Assembly (NCBI GenBank): GCA_934565415.1
Contig: CAKTHQ010000045.1
Coordinates: 1 to 16,040, forward strand
Origin: an uncultured Oscillospiraceae bacterium
GTDB taxonomy: Bacteria > Bacillota > Clostridia > Oscillospirales > Oscillospiraceae
DNA: 16,040 nucleotides
Direction: 5' to 3'
A program made the translations under genes and the position numbers. Below the pieces are notes generated by a model. The model had not been told where the DNA came from. It searched no databases and saw nothing but the letters and a program-made list of their open reading frames with translations. This document shows positions 10,620 through 16,040 of the stretch, piece by piece; position 1 is the first letter of the stretch; every line of letters starts with the position of its first letter.

Positions 10620-11909
10620 ATGAAGGATAAATTTCATCTCACGGCACTGGAACGCAGTTGGATTTTGTATGATGTGGGCAACTCTGCCTTTATCCTGCTG
10701 GTATCTACCCTGGTGCCCATTTACTTTAATTACCTGGCAGGCCTGGGCGGCCTGAACGAAAGCGAATACTTGGCCTTTTGGGGATACGCGGGGTCTGTTT
10801 CCACCATTTTGGTAGCGATCATTGGCCCGATCTGCGGCACACTGGCAGACCGGAAGGGCTTTAAAAAACCCATTTTTCTGGCCTGTATGCTGCTGGGTGT
10901 CCTGGGCTGCGCCGCTCTGGGGTTTGCCTCCGGCTGGCTGCTGTTTTTGATGATTTTTATACTTGCCAAGGTGGGCTTTTCCTCCAGCCTGGTGTTCTAC
11001 GATGCCATGCTGCCGGAGGTCACCACGGAAAATCGCATGGACAATGTATCTTCTCTCGGCTATGCCTACGGCTACATCGGCTCTGTGATTCCCTTTGTGA
11101 TCTGCCTGGCCCTGGTACTGCTGGGGGATAAAATCGGGCTGAGCATGACCTCTGCCATGGTTATATCCTTTTTGCTCATTGCCGCCTGGTGGCTGGTTTG
11201 TACGCTGCCCCTGCTGCGCCGGTACCGGCAGAGCGCCTATGTGGAGAGCACCGAGCATCCCATCCTCGGCACCTTCCGTCAGCTGGCCAAAACCTTCCGG
11301 GAGGTCCGGGGGCAGAAGCATATTTTCCTGTACTTATTGGCATTTTTCTTCTTTATTGACGGCGTTTATACCATTATCGACATGGCAACGGCCTACGGCA
11401 CCGCTTTGGGCCTGGACAGCACCGGACTGCTGCTGGCCCTGCTCCTGACCCAGATCGTGGCCTTCCCCTGCGCGCTGATTTTCGGCCGGCTTTCCGCCAT
11501 GTGCGATACGGGCAAGCTGATTAAAATCTGCATTCTGGCCTATACGGGGATTACGGTCTTTGCGGTGTTCCTGCAGAGCCAGTGGCAGTTCTGGGTATTG
11601 GCCGTTCTTGTGGGGATGTTCCAGGGCGGCATTCAGGCTTTGAGCCGGTCCTACTTAGGCAAGATCATTCCACCGGAGCGCAGCGGCGAATACTACGGGC
11701 TTATGGACATCTGCGGCAAGGGCGCCTCCTTCCTGGGCACCACCCTGATTGCCGTCATCAGCCAGGCCACCGCCGGTATGACGGTTTCGATTTTCGGCCA
11801 GAGGCTGCAAAACGAGAGCCTGGCCGTAGGGGCCTTGGTGATTTTGTTCGTCCTGGGCTTTGCGGTCTTCTGTAAGGCCGACCGGCTGAATAAAGAGCGG
11901 GCGCGGTGA
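10620..11909 (+). CDS. MFS transporter, UMF1 (Atg22-like) family
   Basis: This is a predicted 429-residue, roughly 12-helix permease of the inner membrane. The start at 10620 has AAAGGA upstream. The UMF1/Atg22 signature YDVGNSAF lies at 17-24 just before the first membrane helix. The MFS loop motif GTLADRKGFKK is at 73-83, YDAMLPEV at 127-134 and SLGYAYGYIG at 145-154. A central hydrophilic loop (about 195-225) separates two six-helix halves, and the second half contains GGIQALSRSYLGKIIPPERSGEYYG. Fungal Atg22 exports amino acids from the vacuole; bacterial substrates are mostly unknown. It is downstream of, and probably co-transcribed with, the phospholipase-like gene. Confidence 0.88.
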   Translation: MKDKFHLTALERSWILYDVGNSAFILLVSTLVPIYFNYLAGLGGLNESEYLAFWGYAGSVSTILVAIIGPICGTLADRKGFKKPIFLACMLLGVLGCAALGFASGWLLFLMIFILAKVGFSSSLVFYDAMLPEVTTENRMDNVSSLGYAYGYIGSVIPFVICLALVLLGDKIGLSMTSAMVISFLLIAAWWLVCTLPLLRRYRQSAYVESTEHPILGTFRQLAKTFREVRGQKHIFLYLLAFFFFIDGVYTIIDMATAYGTALGLDSTGLLLALLLTQIVAFPCALIFGRLSAMCDTGKLIKICILAYTGITVFAVFLQSQWQFWVLAVLVGMFQGGIQALSRSYLGKIIPPERSGEYYGLMDICGKGASFLGTTLIAVISQATAGMTVSIFGQRLQNESLAVGALVILFVLGFAVFCKADRLNKERAR

Positions 11910-11917
11910 TTTTCCCA

Positions 11918-11946
11918 TGTAGGGGCGGCTAATAGCCGCCTCTACA
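11918..11946. repeat. Near-perfect palindrome after the MFS gene
   Basis: Thirteen-base arms TGTAGGGGCGGCT and AGCCGCCTCTACA pair around an AAT loop with a single G-U wobble. It starts nine bases after the MFS stop. No U-tract follows on either strand, so a plain terminator is unlikely. It may be a dispersed palindromic repeat or an mRNA 3'-end stabiliser. Confidence 0.55.
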
Positions 11947-11998
11947 GTACGAAATTTTGAACTCCCTCAAAAATCAATCCATCTGTCGCAAGCACCTG

Positions 11999-12013
11999 TC
12001 CGCACCTTGCGGA
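11999..12013 (+). terminator. Weak terminator-like hairpin upstream of the T-box promoter
   Basis: TCCGCA and TGCGGA form a 6-bp stem with a CCT loop, followed by A5TTAT5. The U-run is displaced by an A-run, so termination efficiency is doubtful. It is the only terminator candidate between the MFS gene and the next promoter besides the palindrome at 11918. Confidence 0.3.
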
Positions 12014-12034
12014 AAAATTATTTTTCAAAAGGGC

Positions 12035-12063
12035 TTGACAAACAGACCGTTTTCCTGTATTAT
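12035..12063 (+). promoter_or_regulatory. Strong sigma-A promoter of the T-box transcript
   Basis: A consensus -35 TTGACA (12035-12040), a 17-base spacer and TATTAT (12058-12063) make this one of the best promoters in the window. The predicted start is near 12070, just upstream of the T-box leader. Control is therefore probably by attenuation rather than initiation. Confidence 0.8.
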
Positions 12064-12091
12064 CACCACAACAACTTCACACCGCTTCCAA

Positions 12092-12367
12092 ATGTGTTGA
12101 ATCAGAAGAGTAAGATCCCGTTTCCTTGTCCAGAGAGCTGCCGGTTGGTGCGAGGCAGTTGAGGGCCCGATCCGAAAATCCCTGAGGAGCAGCCTGCTGA
12201 AAGATTTCGAGTAAGTTAGGACGTAGGGCATACGTTACCGTGCCGCACGTTTAACCGACAAGGGCGACGTGGCTAAGGGGCCGAGTATCTCGGCAATTTG
12301 AGTGGTACCGCGGAACTGTATTTTCACAGCTTCGTCTCAAGCAAAACTTGAGACGAAGCTGTTTTTT
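12092..12367 (+). promoter_or_regulatory. T-box riboswitch leader, probably sensing uncharged tRNA-Ile
   Basis: All main T-box parts are visible. In Stem I, TCAG (12102-12105) pairs with CTGA (12182-12185) and GATC (12114-12117) with GATC (12169-12172). These frame a specifier loop with AGTA (12109-12112) opposite CGAAA plus ATC (12173-12180). An AG-rich bulge and a CTGCC/GGCAG distal hairpin with GGTGCGA in the loop complete the stem. Stem III is GCCGAG/CTCGGC (12280-12294). The T-box core AGTGGTACCGCGG spans 12301-12313. TTGAG just before and in the core pairs with CTCAA of the terminator arm, giving mutually exclusive antiterminator and terminator. By alignment with the known glyQS loop (CGAAA then specifier) the codon is AUC, Ile; the UGGU bulge requires discriminator A, which suits tRNA-Ile. 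The riboswitch call is near certain; the amino acid is moderately supported. Confidence 0.95.
12326..12367 (+). terminator. Intrinsic terminator of the T-box leader
   Basis: A perfect 16-bp stem (12326-12341 with 12347-12362, loop CAAAA) is followed by six T residues. It ends 24 bases before the start codon of the dehydrogenase gene. Its 5' arm contains the CTCAA that pairs with the T-box in the antiterminated state. Confidence 0.93.
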
Positions 12368-12391
12368 ATTTGCGAAAAGGAGAAAAAGAAC

Positions 12392-13498
12392 ATGAATACT
12401 TACACCAACTGTCTGCCCGCCTGGAGCGTTGGCCCGGATTGCTACAAGGAAGTTTGGAACGTTGTCCACCGGTATGGCAAAACCGCTGCGGTGGTTGGCG
12501 GCAAGACGGCTTTGGAAAAGGGCTACGGCAAACTGAAGGCCGCCGTAGAAGGTACCGGCCTGACCCTGACTGCCCCGATCTGGTACGGCGGCAACTCCAC
12601 CTACGAAAACGGCGACACGGTGGCCGATCTGGAAGAAGTAAAGAATGCGGATATGCTCTTTGCCATGGGCGGCGGCCGGGCGGTGGATACCTGCAAGTAT
12701 GTGGCAGAAAAGCTGGATAAGCCTCTGTTTACTTTCCCCACCATCGCTTCCAACTGCGCTCCCGTCACCGCTATCGGCGTGTTCTACAACCCGGACGACA
12801 GCTTTAAAAACTACTTCTATCCCAGCCGCTGCCCCCTGCACACCTTCCTTGACACCCAGGTTGTGGCGGAGGCCCCGGAAAAGCTGCTGTGGGCCGGCAT
12901 CGGCGACGCCCTGAGCAAGGAATGTGAGGTAGAGCTGTGCACCCGGGGCCGGGACCTGCCCCACACCCCCCTGATGGGCCGGACCATGGCCGCCTGCTGC
13001 ACCGATCCCTTGGTCAAGTATGGCAAAGAAGCCCTGGAAGAGTGCCGGAACAACAAGGCGGGGGACGCCCTGCAGCAGGTGGCCCTGTGCATCGTGGTCT
13101 CCACGGGCCTGGTTTCCAACTTCACCACCACGGCTGACGACTACTACTACAATAGCTCCCTGGCCCACTGCGTATACTACGGCGCCACTTTGGTGCCCGC
13201 CTCCGGACACAACCACCTCCACGGTGAAATCGTCTCCTTCGGCGTACTGACGCTTCTGACCTACGACAAGAACTTCGCACGGCGGGACGAGGTACTGGCC
13301 TTTAACGCCTCCGTAGGCCTGCCCGTGACCCTGGCAGAAATCGAATTGACGGAAGCGGATCTGCAAACCGTTGCTGATAAGGCCTCCACCGTTCTGGAAT
13401 GGACCTGCTCTTTGCAGACCTTCACCAAGGAAGCCTTTATGCAGGCCATGCGGGACGCCGACGCTGCCGGTAAAAAATATCTGGAAAGCCATAAATGA
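12392..13498 (+). CDS. Iron-containing alcohol dehydrogenase, glycerol-dehydrogenase-like
   Basis: This predicted 368-residue cytosolic NAD(P)-dependent dehydrogenase belongs to the GldA-like branch of the group III (iron/zinc) ADH family. The ATG at 12392 has AAGGAG upstream; an in-frame GTG at 12302 lies inside the T-box and is rejected. The Rossmann-like half carries GGGRAVDTCKYVAEK (93-107) and TIASNCAPVTAIGVFY (117-132). The metal site matches GldA: Asp172 in IGDALSKECE, His259 in LAHCVYY and His277 in HLHGE, with the same 18-residue spacing between the histidines as in GldA. Substrate is unknown: glycerol is possible, but T-box control points to a compound tied to amino-acid supply. It is the first gene of the T-box unit, 132 bases before the transporter gene. 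Confidence 0.88.
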   Translation: MNTYTNCLPAWSVGPDCYKEVWNVVHRYGKTAAVVGGKTALEKGYGKLKAAVEGTGLTLTAPIWYGGNSTYENGDTVADLEEVKNADMLFAMGGGRAVDTCKYVAEKLDKPLFTFPTIASNCAPVTAIGVFYNPDDSFKNYFYPSRCPLHTFLDTQVVAEAPEKLLWAGIGDALSKECEVELCTRGRDLPHTPLMGRTMAACCTDPLVKYGKEALEECRNNKAGDALQQVALCIVVSTGLVSNFTTTADDYYYNSSLAHCVYYGATLVPASGHNHLHGEIVSFGVLTLLTYDKNFARRDEVLAFNASVGLPVTLAEIELTEADLQTVADKASTVLEWTCSLQTFTKEAFMQAMRDADAAGKKYLESHK

Positions 13499-13502
13499 TC
13501 TC

Positions 13503-13596
13503 GGCCTGACCAGCTTCCCCATCATAAGTCTTCCCCGGCCTGACCAGCCTGCGCATAGAAGAGAAGTAAGAAATCCCCGGGCCTGACCAGCCCGGG
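13503..13596 (+). repeat. Three copies of a 12-base motif between the ADH and transporter genes
   Basis: GGCCTGACCAGC occurs exactly at 13503-13514, 13537-13548 and 13580-13591 (start spacing 34 and 43 bases). The third copy lies inside a 7-bp hairpin, CCCGGGC (13576-13582) with GCCCGGG (13590-13596), whose loop is CTGACCA. The other copies have weaker flanking complementarity. No U-run follows, so it is not a terminator. The gap has no gene; it ends with the AAAGGAG ribosome binding site of the transporter gene. Confidence 0.75.
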
Positions 13597-13630
13597 ACCC
13601 GAAATGAAAATGAAAAAGGAGAAAAACGCC

Positions 13631-14815
13631 ATGTCTACCAAGAAGAAATCCTCCTGGGCCACTGCCCTGAGCATCGGCTTTACCGCCTTCGCAGCCCATG
13701 CCGGCGGCGGCTTCGCCACCGGAAACCAGGCCAATACCAACTTTGTCTCCCTGGGCTGGGTGGGCATTTTCAGTGCCCTGCTTGCCATGGTTCTGCTGGC
13801 CCTGTCCACCCGGGAAGCCCAGCTCCTGTGGAATACCCGGGGCTGCAAGAGCTACAAGGACCTGTTCTCTGCCCTGTATCACCCCTACGATAAGCTGTGG
13901 GTCACCTTCGATGTATTCTACGACATCATGATCCTCATGGTGGTTGCCTCCTGCATCGCCGGTGCCGCCAGTGCTCTGCAGCAGTACCTGGGCGTCAACT
14001 ACTACCTGGGCGCTCTGGTAGTAGGCGTTGTGATCCTGCTCCTGTCCATCTTCGGCGCGGACCTGGTCCGGATGGGCTCTTCCTATATGGGTCTTGCCAT
14101 CCTGGTGCTGTCCCTCGTTATCTACTTCTATGGGCTTATGAAGGGCGTAAACCTCTTCGATACCCTGAAAGCCAGCTTCGAAGCCGACGGCTTCTCCAAT
14201 GTGCCTAAGGCCCTCTTCAACGGTGTCAACTACGCTGCCTTCCAGTGGGTTACCATTCCCGGCGTTCTGGCCTGCGGCACTGTGCTGAAAACCAAGAAGG
14301 ACTGCACCCGGGGCATGAGCTGTATGCTTCTGTTTAATGTATTGGGCTTAGGGCTCTCCGTACTGATGCTCACCGCCTGGAGCGGCTACTTCACCACCGT
14401 CACCGGCGGCACCACCCTGCCCACCCTTACCGTCCTTATGAGCCTAGATATGAACTGGCTGGTGGTCCTCTACTGCCTGGTGCTGTTCCTGTGCATGATC
14501 TCCTCCGGCGTTGTGGTGGTCTTCGGCTTCATCAACCGGTTTGAAAACGCCAGCTATCTGCAGTTCGTCAAGAACACCCATGTCCGCCGGGGTGCCATTG
14601 CCACTGCCATCATGTGCGTATCCATGTTTATCTCCTTTGCGGGCCTGACGAACATTGTCAAGTACGGCTACGGCTACTGCGGCTACTGGGCCATCGTATT
14701 CGTCATCGTCCCCCTGCTGACCATCGGTGCCTATAAAAACCGCCGGTTCCTGAAGGGCCTCCCCGACGAGGACAGCACCTTCGATACCGCCACCAAGACG
14801 GAGGCGGCTGTGTAA
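13631..14815 (+). CDS. YkvI-like membrane transporter of the APC/NSS-type fold
   Basis: This predicted 394-residue inner-membrane protein has roughly ten to eleven hydrophobic helices. The ATG at 13631 is chosen because AAAGGAG lies nine bases upstream; ATGs at 13604 and 13610 have no ribosome binding site. The first helix contains AHAGGGFATGNQ (22-33), an unwound glycine-rich substrate/Na+ site typical of the YkvI (COG3949) group and related to the amino-acid-polyamine and neurotransmitter symporter folds. Later landmarks are ASCIAGAASALQQYLG, SIFGADLVRMGS and NGVNYAAFQWVTIPGVLACG. The C-terminal tail is short and acidic. The substrate is not established; its place behind an Ile-type T-box suggests an amino acid or a related organic acid. 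It probably shares the T-box transcript with the ADH gene and ends at the bidirectional terminator. Confidence 0.82.
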   Translation: MSTKKKSSWATALSIGFTAFAAHAGGGFATGNQANTNFVSLGWVGIFSALLAMVLLALSTREAQLLWNTRGCKSYKDLFSALYHPYDKLWVTFDVFYDIMILMVVASCIAGAASALQQYLGVNYYLGALVVGVVILLLSIFGADLVRMGSSYMGLAILVLSLVIYFYGLMKGVNLFDTLKASFEADGFSNVPKALFNGVNYAAFQWVTIPGVLACGTVLKTKKDCTRGMSCMLLFNVLGLGLSVLMLTAWSGYFTTVTGGTTLPTLTVLMSLDMNWLVVLYCLVLFLCMISSGVVVVFGFINRFENASYLQFVKNTHVRRGAIATAIMCVSMFISFAGLTNIVKYGYGYCGYWAIVFVIVPLLTIGAYKNRRFLKGLPDEDSTFDTATKTEAAV

Positions 14816-14874
14816 AAAATACGCCCCGCAAACCAGGTTTTGCCTTGGCTTGCGGGGCGTACTTTGTTTATTTC
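14813..14874. terminator. Bidirectional intrinsic terminator between transporter and hsp20
   Basis: TACGCCCCGCAA (14820-14831) pairs perfectly with TTGCGGGGCGTA (14850-14861), with a smaller CCAGG/CCTTGG stem inside. On the plus strand CTTTGTTTATTT follows. On the minus strand a TTTTTT run follows directly. The convergent transporter and hsp20 genes therefore share one terminator, which is stronger for hsp20. Confidence 0.88.
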
Positions 14875-14889
14875 GCAATTGCTTACAGA

Positions 14890-15330
14890 TCACTCAATGG
14901 CAATGGTGGTCTTCTCCGGCAGGCGGCGCTTGTCAGCCTTGGGCACGGACAGCTTCAGAATGCCGTCCTCGTACTTGGCCCCAATGTCGCTGGGCTGCAC
15001 ATCACCCACATAGAAGCTCCGGCTGCAGGCGCCGGCGTAACGCTCCCGGCGGATGTAGCGGCCGTTCTTGTCCTGCTCATCCTTATCCAGGCCTTTGGTC
15101 GCGCCAATGGTCAGGTAGCCGTTCTTCAGGTCGATGCTGATCTCGTCTTTCTTGAAGCCAGGCAGGTCAATGTCCAGCTCGTAGGCGTTCTCGGTTTCCC
15201 GAACATCGGTCTTCATCATATTCTTTGCGTGCTTGCCGTACAGGGGGTTTTCCACCTGGCTGGTCATCATGCTGAAAGGATCATTAAAGAAATCATCGAA
15301 CAGGTTTTCACCAAAAATGCTGGGCAACAT
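14890..15330 (-). CDS. Hsp20/alpha-crystallin small heat shock protein
   Basis: This 146-residue ATP-independent holdase would bind unfolding proteins in oligomeric assemblies. The start at 15330 has GGAGG eight bases upstream. An N-terminal Phe-rich arm (FGENLFDDFFNDPF, 6-19) precedes the alpha-crystallin domain (about 40-135). That domain includes DVRETENAYELDIDLPGFKKDEI, an acidic/basic loop at 80-95 and EDGILKLSVPK (121-131). A C-terminal I-A-I motif (143-145) is the usual oligomerisation contact. It is a single-gene unit with a CIRCE-like operator over its promoter and a strong terminator. Confidence 0.95.
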   Translation of the reverse strand: MLPSIFGENLFDDFFNDPFSMMTSQVENPLYGKHAKNMMKTDVRETENAYELDIDLPGFKKDEISIDLKNGYLTIGATKGLDKDEQDKNGRYIRRERYAGACSRSFYVGDVQPSDIGAKYEDGILKLSVPKADKRRLPEKTTIAIE

Positions 15331-15423
15331 AAGTCATTCCTCCATTCATCCGTTGGCGTTCCTATTTTGAACGTTGGCGGTCATCACGTTTCCCTTTTTG
15401 CCCCTCTCTCAAGGAACAGCTAT

Positions 15424-15451
15424 ACTATACCACCTTTTTTAGCAGCGTCAA
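15424..15451 (-). promoter_or_regulatory. Sigma-A promoter of hsp20
   Basis: On the minus strand TTGACG (15451-15446) is followed after 16 bases by TATAGT (15429-15424). The predicted start is near 15417, giving a leader of about 87 nt. The -35 hexamer falls inside the CIRCE-like palindrome, a layout expected for repression. Confidence 0.7.
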
Positions 15452-15465
15452 GGGGAGAGTGCTAA
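15439..15465. promoter_or_regulatory. CIRCE-like operator, probable HrcA site
   Basis: The CIRCE consensus is TTAGCACTC, nine bases, GAGTGCTAA. Here the right arm GAGTGCTAA (15457-15465) is perfect, the spacer is exactly nine bases, and the left arm TTAGCAGCG (15439-15447) keeps six of nine positions. HrcA normally releases CIRCE on heat stress. Binding would cover the hsp20 -35 box. Confidence 0.75.
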
Positions 15466-15547
15466 TTTTCTGATGAACATTTTTTGAACGTTTTTATATC
15501 ATTTTGTGTAATTCCGGGGAATTTTTACAATTTCGGCAAAAACCTAC

Positions 15548-15575
15548 TTGATTTCTCAGCAATCCGTGCTATAAT
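15548..15575 (+). promoter_or_regulatory. Promoter of the 81-residue protein gene
   Basis: TTGATT (15548-15553) and TATAAT (15570-15575) are separated by 16 bases. A TG one base upstream of the -10 makes it an extended box. A weaker candidate upstream is TTGAAC (15484-15489) with TGTAAT (15507-15512). The predicted start is about 40 nt before the ATG. Confidence 0.65.
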
Positions 15576-15620
15576 TTCCGCATTGGTTCCAAAACGAACC
15601 TATAGGAGGCGAAATTTTCA

Positions 15621-15866
15621 ATGGCATTTGGTGACAGGATCCGCCTGGCCAGCGCCGCGGGAATGAGTGCCCGGGAAAGTCTTCTCGGCTACGCCGTCCG
15701 GTTTCAGGAGTGGACCGACTTCTACCGCTCTATGCCCTCCGACGGCCTGCGCAAAGAGCTGGCCCGTTTCCACCGGGATACCGTCCCCACATCCACCCAC
15801 CAGGGCCCCCGCTACGCCGCCCTGCGGCACATCCTCCAGGAACGGAATTTCAAAGAGGACCGGTAA
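15621..15866 (+). CDS. Hypothetical small protein, 81 residues, no family recognised
   Basis: An ATG at 15621 follows AGGAGG (spacing 11, rather long) and an extended -10 promoter, which supports a real gene. The protein has no signal peptide or hydrophobic helix. It is charged and Arg-rich, with an aromatic patch YAVRFQEWTDFYRSM near 24-38 and a basic amphipathic C-terminal segment YAALRHILQERNFKEDR, so a small soluble helical protein is likely. No metal or nucleotide motif is visible. It is divergent from hsp20 and lies 98 bases before the initiator tRNA. Function is unknown. Confidence 0.7.
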   Translation: MAFGDRIRLASAAGMSARESLLGYAVRFQEWTDFYRSMPSDGLRKELARFHRDTVPTSTHQGPRYAALRHILQERNFKEDR

Positions 15867-15897
15867 AGCCCCCTTTTCCGTTCTGCAAAAATAATGC

Positions 15898-15926
15898 TTG
15901 ACAAAACGGCGGCGCTATGTTACAAT
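15898..15926 (+). promoter_or_regulatory. Consensus promoter of the initiator tRNA gene
   Basis: TTGACA (15898-15903), a 17-base spacer and TACAAT (15921-15926) lie about 38 bases before the mature tRNA 5' end. This near-perfect box suits a stable RNA gene. Only a short leader would need RNase P removal. Confidence 0.85.
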
Positions 15927-15964
15927 ACCCAAGCAATGAGGCATTCTCCTCAGCACTTCAATAT

Positions 15965-16040
15965 CGCGGAGTAGAGCAGTTGGAAGCTCGTCGGGCTCAT
16001 AACCCGGAGGTCGTAGGTTCGAGTCCTGCCTCCGCAACCA
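15965..16040 (+). tRNA. Initiator tRNA-fMet (anticodon CAU), CCA encoded
   Basis: The gene folds as a full cloverleaf with anticodon CAT at 15998-16000. Initiator hallmarks are present: the first base C opposes A at the end of the acceptor stem (unpaired C1-A72), and three consecutive G-C pairs close the anticodon stem (GGG/CCC). The T arm GGTTCGAGTCC is canonical. The discriminator is A and the CCA is encoded, ending exactly at the window's last base. More tRNA genes could follow outside the window. Confidence 0.97.

Noticed and set aside
9759..11321. 520-codon minus-strand frame across the phospholipase-like and MFS genes
   Set aside because: The plus-strand genes have clear family motifs and ribosome binding sites. 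The antisense translation is Gln/Gly/Pro-rich without any domain.
13503..13596. CRISPR array or tandem repeat locus
   Set aside because: There are only three 12-base copies with unequal spacing and no cas genes, so it does not fit an array.
12251..13882. 543-codon minus-strand frame opposite the T-box, ADH and transporter start
   Set aside because: It runs antisense through a riboswitch, its terminator and two recognisable genes, and shows no domain. It is a shadow frame.
15840..15883. Terminator after the 81-residue gene (GAACGGAA/TTCCGTTC inverted repeat)
   Set aside because: The arms are eight bases with a 28-base loop, the left arm lies inside the coding sequence, and no U-tract follows.

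Overview
The window looks like chromosomal DNA from a gut-type member of the Clostridia, probably Oscillospirales. This is inferred from the G+C-rich coding sequence with strong AGGAGG-type ribosome binding sites, a T-box leader, a CIRCE-like heat-shock operator, Thr/Pro/Glu-rich lipoprotein linkers, a DUF3048 lipoprotein and a SecA ending in a SEC-C zinc motif. No species call is possible by eye. I see no phage, transposase, CRISPR array or rRNA.

Left half (1-9532), all genes on the minus strand, listed in transcription order: an AlaX-type alanyl-tRNA editing protein with a DHHA1 domain; secA; a PgeF/YfiH-type laccase-domain protein; a family 5 solute-binding lipoprotein whose GTG start overlaps the pgeF stop; a DUF3048 lipoprotein followed by a hairpin terminator; and then, from its own promoter, adhE, which runs off the left edge. 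secA, pgeF and the solute-binding protein are packed tightly enough to be one transcript.

Middle (9533-11909): a promoter region diverges into a plus-strand pair encoding a zinc-dependent phospholipase C-like protein and a UMF1/Atg22-type MFS permease. Two strong palindromes that look like dispersed intergenic repeats lie here, one in the alaX leader and one just after the MFS gene.

Right half (11910-16040): the most interesting block is a strong sigma-A promoter followed by a complete T-box riboswitch (about 12092-12367) with a 16-bp intrinsic terminator. It controls a glycerol-dehydrogenase-like iron alcohol dehydrogenase and, downstream, a YkvI-like membrane transporter. The specifier triplet reads best as AUC (Ile), and the UGGU bulge expects a tRNA with discriminator A. 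The gap between these two genes carries three copies of a 12-base motif. A bidirectional terminator separates the unit from a convergent hsp20 gene, whose promoter -35 box sits inside a CIRCE-like palindrome. Divergent from hsp20 is an unrecognised 81-residue protein with its own promoter. An initiator tRNA-Met with its own consensus promoter and encoded CCA ends exactly at the window edge.

Functional themes are secretion (SecA plus two lipoproteins), Ser/Ala quality control (AlaX and PgeF), fermentative alcohol/aldehyde metabolism (AdhE and the T-box-controlled ADH) and stress response (Hsp20). The candidate for something undescribed is the T-box-ADH-transporter unit.
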